DNA from: M3007 sp044226205
GTDB taxonomy: Bacteria > Bacteroidota > Bacteroidia > Chitinophagales > Saprospiraceae
NCBI GenBank assembly: GCA_044226205.1
Contig: JBGAHL010000013.1
Coordinates: 1 to 64,000, forward strand
Length of the DNA: 64,000 nucleotides
Direction of reading: 5' to 3'
Positions 16,150-24,782 of this stretch are shown here, one piece after another (position 1 is the stretch's first letter; each line of letters opens with the position of its first letter). A program made the translations under genes and the position numbers. The notes beneath the pieces are model-generated. The model worked only from the letters and a program-made list of their open reading frames with translations. It was not told the origin of the DNA and made no database searches.

Positions 16150-19011
16150 ATGAATTGTATCAACCGCCTTGTACTACTCGCTTTGGCTTGCGGTTTTGCC
16201 GGCGCCTTGTCGGCACAAATAGCCTTTACCAAACAAACCAGCCTTTTGCAAACGCCGCCCTATTACAGCGGCGTTGCCATTGCCGTGCTCGACATGAATG
16301 GCGACGGCCTCGATGACATTGCCCGAATGAACCAGGGCTCCGTGCTGGCCCTTGAACTGCAAACTTCGCCCAACCAGCCCTTTACTCACAAGGCCGTGGC
16401 CGACCTGCCCGGCGGAAGCCAGTGGGGGATGTGCGCCGGCGACATGGACAACAACGGCTACGTCGATGTGGTGGCCGGCGGTTATCAGGACGGTATCAAG
16501 GTGGTTACTTTTTCCGCCGACGGTTCCACTTTTACCATTCAAAACCTGACCAGCCCCGGGGTGTTTTTGCAGGGTGTCAATTTTGCCGACATCAACAACG
16601 ACAGCTGGCTCGACATTTTTGCCTGCCACGACGACGGTGTAGCCAAAATTTTCGGCAACAACGGCGCAGGCCAGTTTGTGTATCAGCCTACCTGGATCGA
16701 CCTCACCACCGTGCCCAGCTCCGATAATTCGGGCAACTACGGCTCTGTGTGGAGCGATGTCGACAACGACAACGACCTCGACCTGTACATCGCCAAATGC
16801 CGCCAGGGCGTCAACGACCCCACCGACCCGCGTCGGATCAACCAGTTGTTTCTCAACAATGGCGACGGCACCTACACGCAGGATATCGGCAATGCCGCAG
16901 GCCTGCGCATTGGCGCGCAAAGCTGGACGGCCGACTTCGGCGACATCGACAACGACGGCGATTTCGACTGCCTGGTCACCAACCACGACGTGCCCAGCAT
17001 GCTGCTGGAAAACGACGGCGCCGGCCATTTCACCGATATCGGCGCTTCGGCGGGTATCGCTTCCCAGATCACCGGCTTGCCGCTCCAGGGCATCTTCCGC
17101 GATTTTGACAACGACGGCTACGTCGATATTCTGGTGGCCGGTACGGCCCACCATTTGTTGCACAACAACGGCGACAAAACCTTTACCGAGGTACCCAACC
17201 CGTTTGACAACAACCTGATGGAATCGTTTGCGGTCGGCGACCTGAACCACGATGGTTTTCAGGACGTCTACGCCGGCTACGCAGAGGTGTACACCGACCC
17301 GAGCAACATCCCTGATGCGCTTTTTATGAATCAGGGCAATAACAACCATTATTTCGGGCTCAGCCTCCGCGGGGTGCAAAGCAACCGCAACGGTGTAGGG
17401 GCGAAAGTGACCCTTTACAGCCCGCTTGGCATCCAGATCCGCGAAGTGCGCTCCGGCGAAAGCTACGGCATCCAGAATTCCATGCTGATCCATTTCGGCA
17501 TGGGCCAACTGACGACCGTCGATTCCGTGGAAGTGCGCTGGCCTTCCGGGCAAATTGATAAATTATACAACCAGACGGTCGATCAGTACATTTCCCTGCA
17601 GGAAGGCGGCTGCACCATCCCCGAGGTCAATATCGCCGCAAACGGCGCCACGACCATTTGCAACGGCCAAACCGTGACCATCACGGCCCCCGAGGGCTTT
17701 GCCAACTACCTCTGGAGCAATGGCGCCACCACCCAGTCGATCGAAGCCGGCGCGGCCGGTCAGTATTCCGTGGTGGTCGGTTCGGCCGAAGGCTGCAATG
17801 CGGGCTCGAACGCCATCACGATTATCGTCGACCCGATCGAGATCCCGACCATCGAAGCGGCAGGCGATACGGTGTTTTGCTCGGGCGGTTCCGTTACGCT
17901 GACGGCTTCTTCGGCGGCTTCCTATTTGTGGAGCAATGGCGCGACGACCCAGAGCATTGTTGCCAGCGCAAGCGGCGCCTACTCGGTGACGACGCAGGGA
18001 CTTTGCGCAGCCTTTACTTCCGCTCCGCAAAATGTCAATGTTTTGTTCGCCGGAACGCCAGTGACCTCGCCCGACACCGTTTTGGTCAATGAAAGCGCTT
18101 CGCTGACGGCTACCGGCGACTCCCTCGTCTGGTACGATGCCTCCATCGGGGGCAACGTGGTGGGCACGGGCTCGACCTTCGTCACGCCGCCGCTTTCCGA
18201 AAATACTACGTACTGGGTTCAAAACGTGAGCACCAGCGACATGCCCAACCAGTTTGTCGGCCCGGTCGAGCATCAGGGAACGACGCTCAGCGGCAACCAG
18301 TTCAACGGCGCCCTGGTCTTCGACTGCTTCTCTCCCTGCGTATTGAAAAAAGTAAAAGTGTACACCGCTACGGCCGCCGTTCGCAAGATCGACCTGAAAG
18401 ATAGCCAGGGTACCCTGCTTGCCACGAAAACCGTGGCGATCCCCTCGGGAACCACCATTCTCGACCTCAACTTCGCATTGCCCGTGGCTACCGACCTGCA
18501 CCTGACGACGGATGCCGGCATCAATCAGGCCAATCTGGGAACCGTCAGCCCGCAACTTCGCCGCAGCGATCAGGGCGTGGCCTTCCCGTACGTGTTGCCC
18601 GGCTACATTTCCATCAAAACTTCCGACATCGCCAGCGACCGTTACTACTATTTCTACAACTGGGAAATCGACTTCCCGGGCATCGAATGCCGCAGCAATC
18701 TGGTGGCTGCCGAAGCCGTTGTGACGGTGCCTTCCGACGTCGAGCCCGCTCCTTCGTTTGCCAAAAATCTGCAAGTGTCGCCCAACCCCAGCACAGGGCT
18801 GGTATTCGCTGATTTTGAAGGCTTTACAGGCGGTAAGTTGCATTTCACAGTGCGCAATATGCAAGGCGCCCTGCTGCAATCCAGCGACCTGAACTGGCCC
18901 GCCGGCAATAGCCGCCAGGCAATCGATCTCGGCAGTTTGCCCAAAGGTGTGTACACGCTCGAATGGGCTGGCGACCAATCGACCGCACGCCGTAAAGTGG
19001 TCGTTCAGTAA
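16150..19011 (+). CDS. Secreted FG-GAP/VCBS and UnbV (CRTAC1-like) protein with C-terminal sorting domain
   Basis: 953 residues with a signal peptide ending LSAQ (about 22). Seven FG-GAP/VCBS calcium-binding loops lie in the first ~400 residues, for example DMNGDGLDDIA, DIDNDGDFDC and DFDNDGYVDILVAG. An ASPIC/UnbV domain follows (about 415-480, with RSGESYGIQNSMLIHFGMGQ). Next are two Ig-like modules with CNGQTVTI and YLWSNGATTQSI repeats, a beta-sandwich region, and a C-terminal ~80-residue domain (VSPNPSTGLV ... KGVYTLEW ... RRKVVVQ) of the type IX sorting kind. It should be exported and attached at the cell surface. Its ligand is unknown. The ATG at 16150 starts the signal peptide. Confidence 0.9.
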   Translation: MNCINRLVLLALACGFAGALSAQIAFTKQTSLLQTPPYYSGVAIAVLDMNGDGLDDIARMNQGSVLALELQTSPNQPFTHKAVADLPGGSQWGMCAGDMDNNGYVDVVAGGYQDGIKVVTFSADGSTFTIQNLTSPGVFLQGVNFADINNDSWLDIFACHDDGVAKIFGNNGAGQFVYQPTWIDLTTVPSSDNSGNYGSVWSDVDNDNDLDLYIAKCRQGVNDPTDPRRINQLFLNNGDGTYTQDIGNAAGLRIGAQSWTADFGDIDNDGDFDCLVTNHDVPSMLLENDGAGHFTDIGASAGIASQITGLPLQGIFRDFDNDGYVDILVAGTAHHLLHNNGDKTFTEVPNPFDNNLMESFAVGDLNHDGFQDVYAGYAEVYTDPSNIPDALFMNQGNNNHYFGLSLRGVQSNRNGVGAKVTLYSPLGIQIREVRSGESYGIQNSMLIHFGMGQLTTVDSVEVRWPSGQIDKLYNQTVDQYISLQEGGCTIPEVNIAANGATTICNGQTVTITAPEGFANYLWSNGATTQSIEAGAAGQYSVVVGSAEGCNAGSNAITIIVDPIEIPTIEAAGDTVFCSGGSVTLTASSAASYLWSNGATTQSIVASASGAYSVTTQGLCAAFTSAPQNVNVLFAGTPVTSPDTVLVNESASLTATGDSLVWYDASIGGNVVGTGSTFVTPPLSENTTYWVQNVSTSDMPNQFVGPVEHQGTTLSGNQFNGALVFDCFSPCVLKKVKVYTATAAVRKIDLKDSQGTLLATKTVAIPSGTTILDLNFALPVATDLHLTTDAGINQANLGTVSPQLRRSDQGVAFPYVLPGYISIKTSDIASDRYYYFYNWEIDFPGIECRSNLVAAEAVVTVPSDVEPAPSFAKNLQVSPNPSTGLVFADFEGFTGGKLHFTVRNMQGALLQSSDLNWPAGNSRQAIDLGSLPKGVYTLEWAGDQSTARRKVVVQ

Positions 19012-19045
19012 GCCCTGTCCGACAGAACAGATTTTTCAAAAAGCA

Positions 19046-19081
19046 CAAGGGCGCCACGCAGATTTTCGCGCGGCGCCCTTG
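19046..19081. terminator. Bidirectional terminator
   Basis: A 10-bp perfect stem, CAAGGGCGCC with GGCGCCCTTG, between the convergent FG-GAP and asparaginase genes. T-rich sequence follows on the plus strand (TACTTTTTTG). Confidence 0.8.
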
Positions 19082-19108
19082 TACTTTTTTGAAAAAACGA
19101 GGCCCCTT

Positions 19109-20152
19109 TTATTTATAAATATCAATTTTTCTTTCCCCCGGCTTCGCGTAACCCCGATACATCCCTTCCGAATTGAAAGGCAAAGCGATGTTGCCGTATT
19201 TGTCCACGGCGATGAGGCCGCCTTCGCCGCCTTTTTCCACCAGTTTTTTGTTGACCACCCAATCGGCGGCTTCCTGCAAAGGCAGACCCTTGTACGACAT
19301 CAGGGCCCAGACATCGTGGGCCACGGCGTAGCGGATAAAGAACTCGCCATGACCTGTGCACGACACCGCGCAGGCGTCGTTGGACGCGTAGGTGCCGGCG
19401 CCGATGACCGGGGAGTCGCCCAGCCGGTTCCAGCGTTTGTTGGTCATGCCGCCCGTGCTGGTGCCGGCCGCCAGATTGCCGGCCTGATCGAGCGCCACGC
19501 AGCCGACGGTGCCGAATTTGTAGTCTGGATTGTGGCCGAGCGCGCCTGTTTTCCCTTTGGATTTTTCTTCCTCCAGCGCCTTTTGAAGGCTGTTCCAGCG
19601 TTCCTGCGTAAAAAACCACGAAGGCGCCACGGTATCGATGCCGTTTTCGATGGCAAATTGCTCTGCACCACGGCCGGTGAGGAAAACGTGCGGCGATTTT
19701 TCCATCACAGCCCTTGCCAGCTGGATCGGGTGTTTGACGATCGTCACGCCGCCGACGGCGCCGGCCATTTGTGTGCTGCCGTCCATGATGCTGGCGTCGA
19801 GTTCGTTGCGGCCCTCGTGGGTAAACACGGCGCCCCGGCCGGCATTGAACAGCGGGCAGTCTTCGAGCCAGCTGACGGTCTGCGTGACGGCGTCGAGCGC
19901 GGTGCCGCCATTGCGCAACACGGTTTCACCGATTTGCAAGGCGCTGTCGAGCGCGGCGCGGTAAGCCGCTTCTTTTTCGGGCGTCATTTCGGCGCGGCTA
20001 AGGGCTCCTGCACCGCCGTGGATGGCGATTGCCCATGCCGGGCGCTGAGGGTTGTCGGCGTCGTTTTTACCGGCCCGGGCACAGCCCAGACTGTTGAGCA
20101 GCATGGCGGCGGTCATGACAAAAGCTAGGCTGTAAACGTGGATTTTTTTCAT
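19109..20152 (-). CDS. Isoaspartyl peptidase / L-asparaginase (Ntn hydrolase)
   Basis: 347 residues from the ATG at 20152. A lipoprotein-type signal peptide is present (NSLGC, Cys at about 24). The mature domain starts WAIAIHGGAGALSRAEM, the plant-type asparaginase start. The autocleavage site is FGTVG with the nucleophile Thr at about 215, followed by GNLAAGTSTGGMTNKRWNRLGDSP. The enzyme hydrolyses isoaspartyl dipeptides and asparagine, here probably in the periplasm. It is divergent from proC with only 52 bases between start codons, so promoters must overlap. The upstream ATG at 20218 would destroy the signal peptide. Confidence 0.92.
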   Translation of the reverse strand: MKKIHVYSLAFVMTAAMLLNSLGCARAGKNDADNPQRPAWAIAIHGGAGALSRAEMTPEKEAAYRAALDSALQIGETVLRNGGTALDAVTQTVSWLEDCPLFNAGRGAVFTHEGRNELDASIMDGSTQMAGAVGGVTIVKHPIQLARAVMEKSPHVFLTGRGAEQFAIENGIDTVAPSWFFTQERWNSLQKALEEEKSKGKTGALGHNPDYKFGTVGCVALDQAGNLAAGTSTGGMTNKRWNRLGDSPVIGAGTYASNDACAVSCTGHGEFFIRYAVAHDVWALMSYKGLPLQEAADWVVNKKLVEKGGEGGLIAVDKYGNIALPFNSEGMYRGYAKPGERKIDIYK

Positions 20153-20204
20153 GTATGAAATTTTTACAGCCGAAAAGTCCAATTTTTGCGGCAAATCTGA
20201 ACAC

Positions 20205-21005
20205 ATGAAAATTCTCATACTCGGCGGAGGAAATATGGGGCTGACCTACGCCCAAACTTTCCTGCGCAGCCGGATCGTGACCGCCGACAACCTGATGGTG
20301 CTTTGCCGCACCTATGAAAAAGCCAATCACCTCAGCCAGCACTACGACGGCCGGTTTTTCAGCGAACCCGAGTACTGTGTGCCCGAAGCGGATCTATGCG
20401 TTCTGGCGGTAAAACCACAGGATTCGCCACGTCTTTTTGAGCAAATCGCCCGTCTTGTCGACCCCGGGCAGGTGTTTCTGAGCATCATGGCGGGTGTGCG
20501 GCTGGCCACTATTTCGCAGGCGCTGGGCGCCCAGAAAGTGATTCGGGCCATGCCCAACCTGCCTGCCCAGATCGGCGCCGGCGTCACGGCATTTACTTCG
20601 ACCGATGCCGTCACGAGAATCGAACTGGTCACCGTCCAAAACCTGCTCAACACCACGGGCAAGACCCTCTACGTGGAAAAAGAGGAGATGATCGACGCGG
20701 CCACGGCGATTTCAGGCTCGGGACCCGCCTATGTGTACTTTTTTATGAATGCCATGATTCAGGCGGCGACCAATATGGGTTTTTCCCCGTCGGAGGCGGA
20801 ATTGCTTGTGGCCCAGACTTTTACGGGAGCGGTGGATTTGTACAACAAGGCCGACCTCTCGTGCGAGGAATGGATTGGAAAAGTAGCCAGCAAAGGCGGC
20901 ACCACCGAAGCGGCGTTGCGGGTGTTCAGGGACACCGAATTGCACGCGAGCGTCATGGCCGGCGCCGAGGCAGCGCTTGCACGCGCCCGGGAACTGGGTA
21001 GTTAA
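20205..21005 (+). CDS. proC: Pyrroline-5-carboxylate reductase
   Basis: 266 residues. The NAD(P)-binding loop is ILILGGGNMG at the N-terminus; the C-terminal dimer and substrate region has ATAISGSGPAYVYFFMNAM and SKGGTTEAALRVF. It catalyses the last step of proline synthesis in the cytoplasm. The ATG at 20205 is used because the Rossmann fold begins there; the open frame from 20151 adds 18 unrelated residues. Confidence 0.94.
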   Translation: MKILILGGGNMGLTYAQTFLRSRIVTADNLMVLCRTYEKANHLSQHYDGRFFSEPEYCVPEADLCVLAVKPQDSPRLFEQIARLVDPGQVFLSIMAGVRLATISQALGAQKVIRAMPNLPAQIGAGVTAFTSTDAVTRIELVTVQNLLNTTGKTLYVEKEEMIDAATAISGSGPAYVYFFMNAMIQAATNMGFSPSEAELLVAQTFTGAVDLYNKADLSCEEWIGKVASKGGTTEAALRVFRDTELHASVMAGAEAALARARELGS

Positions 21006-21217
21006 ATGCACGGTTTATACATCGCGGCGAAAGTTGTCTGAAAATAATTGTTAGTCATTGATAATCAGTTATTTGAAAATAACAATAGCCCGCAGTTACA
21101 AGCCTAAAATTTTTCAAAAAAAACGTTTCCCTTGCCGGTTTCCGGGGAAGGCCCTACTTTGGAGGGTAAAACAGAATACTGTCCATTTTTTTCACTAAAT
21201 CTTATGCTTTACAGCCT

Positions 21218-21643
21218 ATGATGAACGAATATGTGCGCGCGGTGATGACCACGAATGTGATCTCCCTCACGCCGGAAAATACCCTCGGCGACGCGCGTCG
21301 GATCATGCTGGAAAAACACATTCACCACCTCCCCGTGCTGGAAGGCAAGAAATTGGTCGGCCTGGTTTCCTCGTGGGACATCTTCCGGCTCGGCAAATCG
21401 GCCGAGGAATACGACAAAATTCCCGTGACCGAGTTGATGGTTCGTAAAATCGCTGCGCTCGACCCCGATCAGCACCTGGGCGCCGTGGCAGAAGTGCTCA
21501 AAGAGCATCTTTTCCACGCTGTTCCGATTGTCAACGACGACCATGAACTGGTCGGCATCATCACTTCCACCGATCTGATTCGCTACGAATACTCCAAGGA
21601 ATATCCGGAAGATCTCGGGAAATTCGTGCCCGAAAACATGTAA
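21218..21643 (+). CDS. Two-CBS-domain protein
   Basis: 141 residues made of two CBS domains: about 1-60 (MTTNVISLTPENTLGDARRIML) and about 70-130 (MVRKIAALDPDQHLGAVAEVL, ending LVGIITSTDLIRYEY). Such proteins bind adenine nucleotides as sensors, often acting on partner enzymes or channels; no partner is obvious here. The 210-bp region upstream has no gene. The SRPBCC gene follows 58 bases downstream on the same strand. Confidence 0.88.
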   Translation: MMNEYVRAVMTTNVISLTPENTLGDARRIMLEKHIHHLPVLEGKKLVGLVSSWDIFRLGKSAEEYDKIPVTELMVRKIAALDPDQHLGAVAEVLKEHLFHAVPIVNDDHELVGIITSTDLIRYEYSKEYPEDLGKFVPENM

Positions 21644-21668
21644 AATCGCCGGTTTTGAACCGTTGTCC

Positions 21669-21709
21669 GTGGCCATTGTTTGGGATGTCAAAACACAAAC
21701 AATGGCCAC
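21669..21709 (+). promoter_or_regulatory. Hairpin that buries the SRPBCC start codon
   Basis: GTGGCCATTGTTTG (21669-21682) and its exact reverse complement CAAACAATGGCCAC (21696-21709) flank a 13-base loop. The ATG of the next gene (21702-21704) lies inside the 3' arm. In RNA this 14-bp stem would hide the start codon. Confidence 0.6.
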
Positions 21710-22175
21710 TTTTACGTTAAAAAGAATACAACGCCTCCCCATCTCGCTCGATCACGCCTGGGACTTCTTTTCCGCTCCCGACAACCTGAAAGTGATCACC
21801 CCTCCCTACATGGGTTTCCATGTGCGCGCCGACCCTGCTTTCCTCTCTCAGATGTATGCCGGCCAGATCATCGATTATACCGTCAAACCGGTTTTGGGCA
21901 TCCCCTTGTACTGGATGACCGAGATCACACATGTTGAACACCAGCGCTTTTTCGTCGACGAACAACGCGTCGGGCCCTACGCGCTCTGGCACCATCAGCA
22001 CCATTTCAAGGCGATCGAAGGCGGTGTGGAAATGACCGATCTGGTGCATTACCGCCTGCCTCTGGGCATTCTGGGCCGACTGGCGCATGCCTTGTTCATC
22101 CGGCGTCAGCTGGAAGGCATTTTTAATTATCGCTGGAAAAAACTGGAAGAACTTTTCGGGACCATGCCCAACTGA
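21702..22175 (+). CDS. SRPBCC (START-like) family protein
   Basis: 157 residues. Typical SRPBCC start with LPISLDHAWDFFSAPDNLKVITPPYMGF, then VKPVLGIPLYWMTEIT and a C-terminal helix with HALFIRRQLEGIFNYR. The fold makes a hydrophobic ligand pocket; members of this subgroup are cytoplasmic proteins of unknown ligand, often cell-division or cyclase-like annotations. The ATG at 21702 begins the domain. The start codon lies within a 14-bp hairpin. Unrelated to the convergent pseudouridine synthase gene. Confidence 0.85.
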   Translation: MATFTLKRIQRLPISLDHAWDFFSAPDNLKVITPPYMGFHVRADPAFLSQMYAGQIIDYTVKPVLGIPLYWMTEITHVEHQRFFVDEQRVGPYALWHHQHHFKAIEGGVEMTDLVHYRLPLGILGRLAHALFIRRQLEGIFNYRWKKLEELFGTMPN

Positions 22176-22186
22176 CGACGCGACAT

Positions 22187-22792
22187 TTATACAAACATAT
22201 CCCGGCTCGTCTCGCGCACTTCCCCGGGTTGCATATCGCCCAGCAAAACCGTTCCAATCGCTACCCTGACCAGCCGCAACACCGGCAAACCCACGGCGGC
22301 GCACATTCGGCGGACCTGGCGGTTTTTCCCTTCCGTGAGGGTCAGTTCGAGCCAGGCGTCGGGTACGGTTTTCCGAAAACGGATGGGCGGATTGCGTTCG
22401 GGCAACACAGGCTCGTCTACCAGCATTCGCACGATTGCCGGGCGGGTGCGGTGCTGTTTGCCGTTGATTTGAATATCGACGCCCGTTTGCAGGCGATGGA
22501 GCGCCGCTTCGTCGGGCATGCCTTCCACCTGCGCCTGGTAGGTGCGCGGATGCTCGAATCGGGGATCGAGCATCCGTGCATTCAGGGACTTGTCGCTGGT
22601 GAGCAGCAGCAGACCCTCGCTGTCGGCATCGAGGCGGCCGACCGGATAAACATCTTTGGGAAATGTAAAATCCAGGTCGGCGAGAGTGACCTGCCCGGGC
22701 GCCTCTCGACTGAATTGCGACAACATGCCGTAGGGCTTGAATACCAGGAAATAACGCGGCGTGACAGGCGCCGTCCGTTCCATCTTTTTCAT
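22187..22792 (-). CDS. rluE: rRNA pseudouridine synthase, RsuA/RluE type
   Basis: 201 residues from the ATG at 22792 (MKKMERTAP). Catalytic motif GRLDADSEGLLLLTSD (about 54-69), with the first Asp as nucleophile, and TEGKNRQVRRMCAAVGLPV near residues 158-176. It lacks an S4 domain, which fits RluE, the enzyme modifying U2457 of 23S rRNA. The open frame to 22900 overlaps the neighbouring aroG-type gene's 3' end; the shorter start still leaves no overlap problem since that gene ends at 22809. Confidence 0.88.
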   Translation of the reverse strand: MKKMERTAPVTPRYFLVFKPYGMLSQFSREAPGQVTLADLDFTFPKDVYPVGRLDADSEGLLLLTSDKSLNARMLDPRFEHPRTYQAQVEGMPDEAALHRLQTGVDIQINGKQHRTRPAIVRMLVDEPVLPERNPPIRFRKTVPDAWLELTLTEGKNRQVRRMCAAVGLPVLRLVRVAIGTVLLGDMQPGEVRETSRDMFV

Positions 22793-22808
22793 TCGGCAAA
22801 AATACGAT

Positions 22809-23882
22809 TCAATGCTGCGCCCCGACCGCTGCGCCATGCACAATGGCCGTTTGGTGCGCGATACTTTCCTGGTGCACGGCAGTGAAAAGTTTTTCCACAA
22901 ACTCGTCGCTCAGCCCGCGTTGCCGACCCTGATCGAATGCTTTTTCGAGAATGTGGTTCCAGCGCGAGGATTGCAGGATCGCAATGTTGTTGCGCTGTTT
23001 GTAGCGACCGATTTCCTGCGCGCAGCGCATTCGCCGGGCCAGCAGATTGAACATTTCGAGGTCGATTTCGTCAATTTTATGGCGCAAATGTTCCAGATTT
23101 TCGAGGAACTCGGGGTTGTCGCTGCTTCCCTGCGGCACCGTCAGGCGGCGCAACATTTCGCCGTAGGCAAATGGTGTGATCTGCTGTTTGGCATCGCTCC
23201 ACGCTTCGTCGGGGCGGTTGTGGACCTCGGTCATCAGGCCATCGTAGTTGAGGTCGAGGGCCTGTTGGGCCACTTCGAGCAGGTCGTCGCGGTTGCCGCA
23301 AATGTGGCTGTTGTCGCAGATCAGGGGCAAATCGGGCATCCGTCGGCGCAGTTCGATGGGTATTTCCCACCAGGGAGCGTTGCGAAATTTGGTTTTGGCG
23401 TAGGCGGAAAAGCCGCGATGCACGGCGCCGATGGGGCCCACGCCGGCATTTTGCAGGCGTTCGATGGCGCCGATCCAGAGATCGAGATCGGGATTGACCG
23501 GGTTTTTGACCAAAACAGGCACCTCCACGCCGCGCAGCGCGTCGGCGATTTCCTGCACGGAGAACGGATTTACGGTCGTACGGGCGCCGATCCACAACAC
23601 ATCCACCCCGAATTTGAGCGCTTCGTAGGCCTGTTGTCCGGTTGCCACCTCGATGGTGGTGCGCAGGCCGGTCTCGGCCTTGACGTGGCGCAGCCAGGGC
23701 AATGCAGCGGCGCCGTTGCCTTCGAAAGCGCCCGGGCGGGTGCGCGGTTTCCAGACGCCGGCGCGGAAAAGATCGATGCCCTGGGCGGCGAGCCCCCGGG
23801 CGACGTCCATGACTTGTTCTTCGGTTTCGGCAGAGCAGGGGCCGGCGATCAGGAAGGGGCGGGAAGCGGATTTGTTGAACAT
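22809..23882 (-). CDS. Bifunctional DAHP synthase / chorismate mutase
   Basis: 357 residues. The N-terminal part is a class I-beta (KDO8P-synthase-like) DAHP synthase with LIAGPCSAETEEQ (11-23), WKPRTRPGAFEG and VLVKNPVNPDLDLWIGA. The C-terminal ~90 residues (from about 260) form an AroQ chorismate mutase: LRHKIDEIDLEMFNLLARRM and KQRNNIAIL. It catalyses the entry step of the shikimate pathway and chorismate to prephenate. It is the last gene of the pheA operon, so both branch-point activities are made together with the Phe and Tyr branch enzymes. Confidence 0.95.
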   Translation of the reverse strand: MFNKSASRPFLIAGPCSAETEEQVMDVARGLAAQGIDLFRAGVWKPRTRPGAFEGNGAAALPWLRHVKAETGLRTTIEVATGQQAYEALKFGVDVLWIGARTTVNPFSVQEIADALRGVEVPVLVKNPVNPDLDLWIGAIERLQNAGVGPIGAVHRGFSAYAKTKFRNAPWWEIPIELRRRMPDLPLICDNSHICGNRDDLLEVAQQALDLNYDGLMTEVHNRPDEAWSDAKQQITPFAYGEMLRRLTVPQGSSDNPEFLENLEHLRHKIDEIDLEMFNLLARRMRCAQEIGRYKQRNNIAILQSSRWNHILEKAFDQGRQRGLSDEFVEKLFTAVHQESIAHQTAIVHGAAVGAQH

Positions 23883-23936
23883 GACGGATAAATATTTCTT
23901 TGATCGTGAATAAGATAGATAGCAAAATGGCGGAAA

Positions 23937-24782
23937 TCAGGGGTGCAGAATTCTTCGGATGTCATTGGCTTTGCGGATCAGTCGATCGAAGGTGTCGAAG
24001 TCTTTTTTGATCAACAGGGTGCGAAAACGACTGATGGTGTTGATGTACTCGTCGAGCACATCGAGCACGTTTTCGCGGTTTTGCTGAAAAATGGGTATCC
24101 AGGTGTCGGCATTGCTTTTGGCCAGGCGCACCGTGCTGCTGAAACCGCCGCTGGCCAGTTCAAAAATTCGCGCTTCCTCCCGCTCTTTTTCCAGTACGGT
24201 AAGCGCCAGTGCGAAAGAAGCGATGTGTGAAATGTGGCTCACGTAGGCCACGTGCAGGTCGTGCGCCACGCCGTCCAGTTCGACGAGGTGCATGCCCAGC
24301 GCCGTGTAGAACGCCTGCACTTTTTGGAGGGCATCGGGTGCACTGGCTGCCGTGTCGCAGAGCACGCAGCATTTTCCGCTGAACAAACCGCTGACGGCGG
24401 CCCCCGGCCCCGAATACTCGGTGCCGGCCATCGGGTGGGTGGCCACAAACCGGTCGCGGCGCGGGTGTTGCACAAGGGCCTGAATGACAGCGGATTTGGT
24501 AGAGCCTGCATCGATCGCAACCTGTTCGGGGCCGAGCAGATCGAGCACTTTGGGCAGCAATTCCGACAGGTGGTCCACCGGCGTGGCGCAAACGATAAAA
24601 TCGCTGGCCGCGATGGCTGTTTCGAGGGTCAAAACCTCGTCGACCACCCCCAGAGCAAGGGCTTCCCGGGTATGCTCGGGGTTTTTATCGACGCCAATGA
24701 TACGTCGGGCCAGGCCCTTTTCCCGGGCGTCGCGTGCGATGGAGCCGCCGATCAAACCGATGCCGATGATACAGATCTTCAT
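23937..24782 (-). CDS. tyrA: Prephenate dehydrogenase
   Basis: 281 residues from the ATG at 24782. NAD-binding loop CIIGIGLIGGSIARDA at residues 3-18, VDKNPEH acidic end of strand two, THPMAGTEYSGPGAA active-site block with the catalytic His, and a helical C-terminal dimer domain. It converts prephenate to 4-hydroxyphenylpyruvate for tyrosine. The start overlaps the aminotransferase stop as ATGA, so the frame extending to 25022 is a shadow. No ACT domain is present. Confidence 0.94.
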   Translation of the reverse strand: MKICIIGIGLIGGSIARDAREKGLARRIIGVDKNPEHTREALALGVVDEVLTLETAIAASDFIVCATPVDHLSELLPKVLDLLGPEQVAIDAGSTKSAVIQALVQHPRRDRFVATHPMAGTEYSGPGAAVSGLFSGKCCVLCDTAASAPDALQKVQAFYTALGMHLVELDGVAHDLHVAYVSHISHIASFALALTVLEKEREEARIFELASGGFSSTVRLAKSNADTWIPIFQQNRENVLDVLDEYINTISRFRTLLIKKDFDTFDRLIRKANDIRRILHP

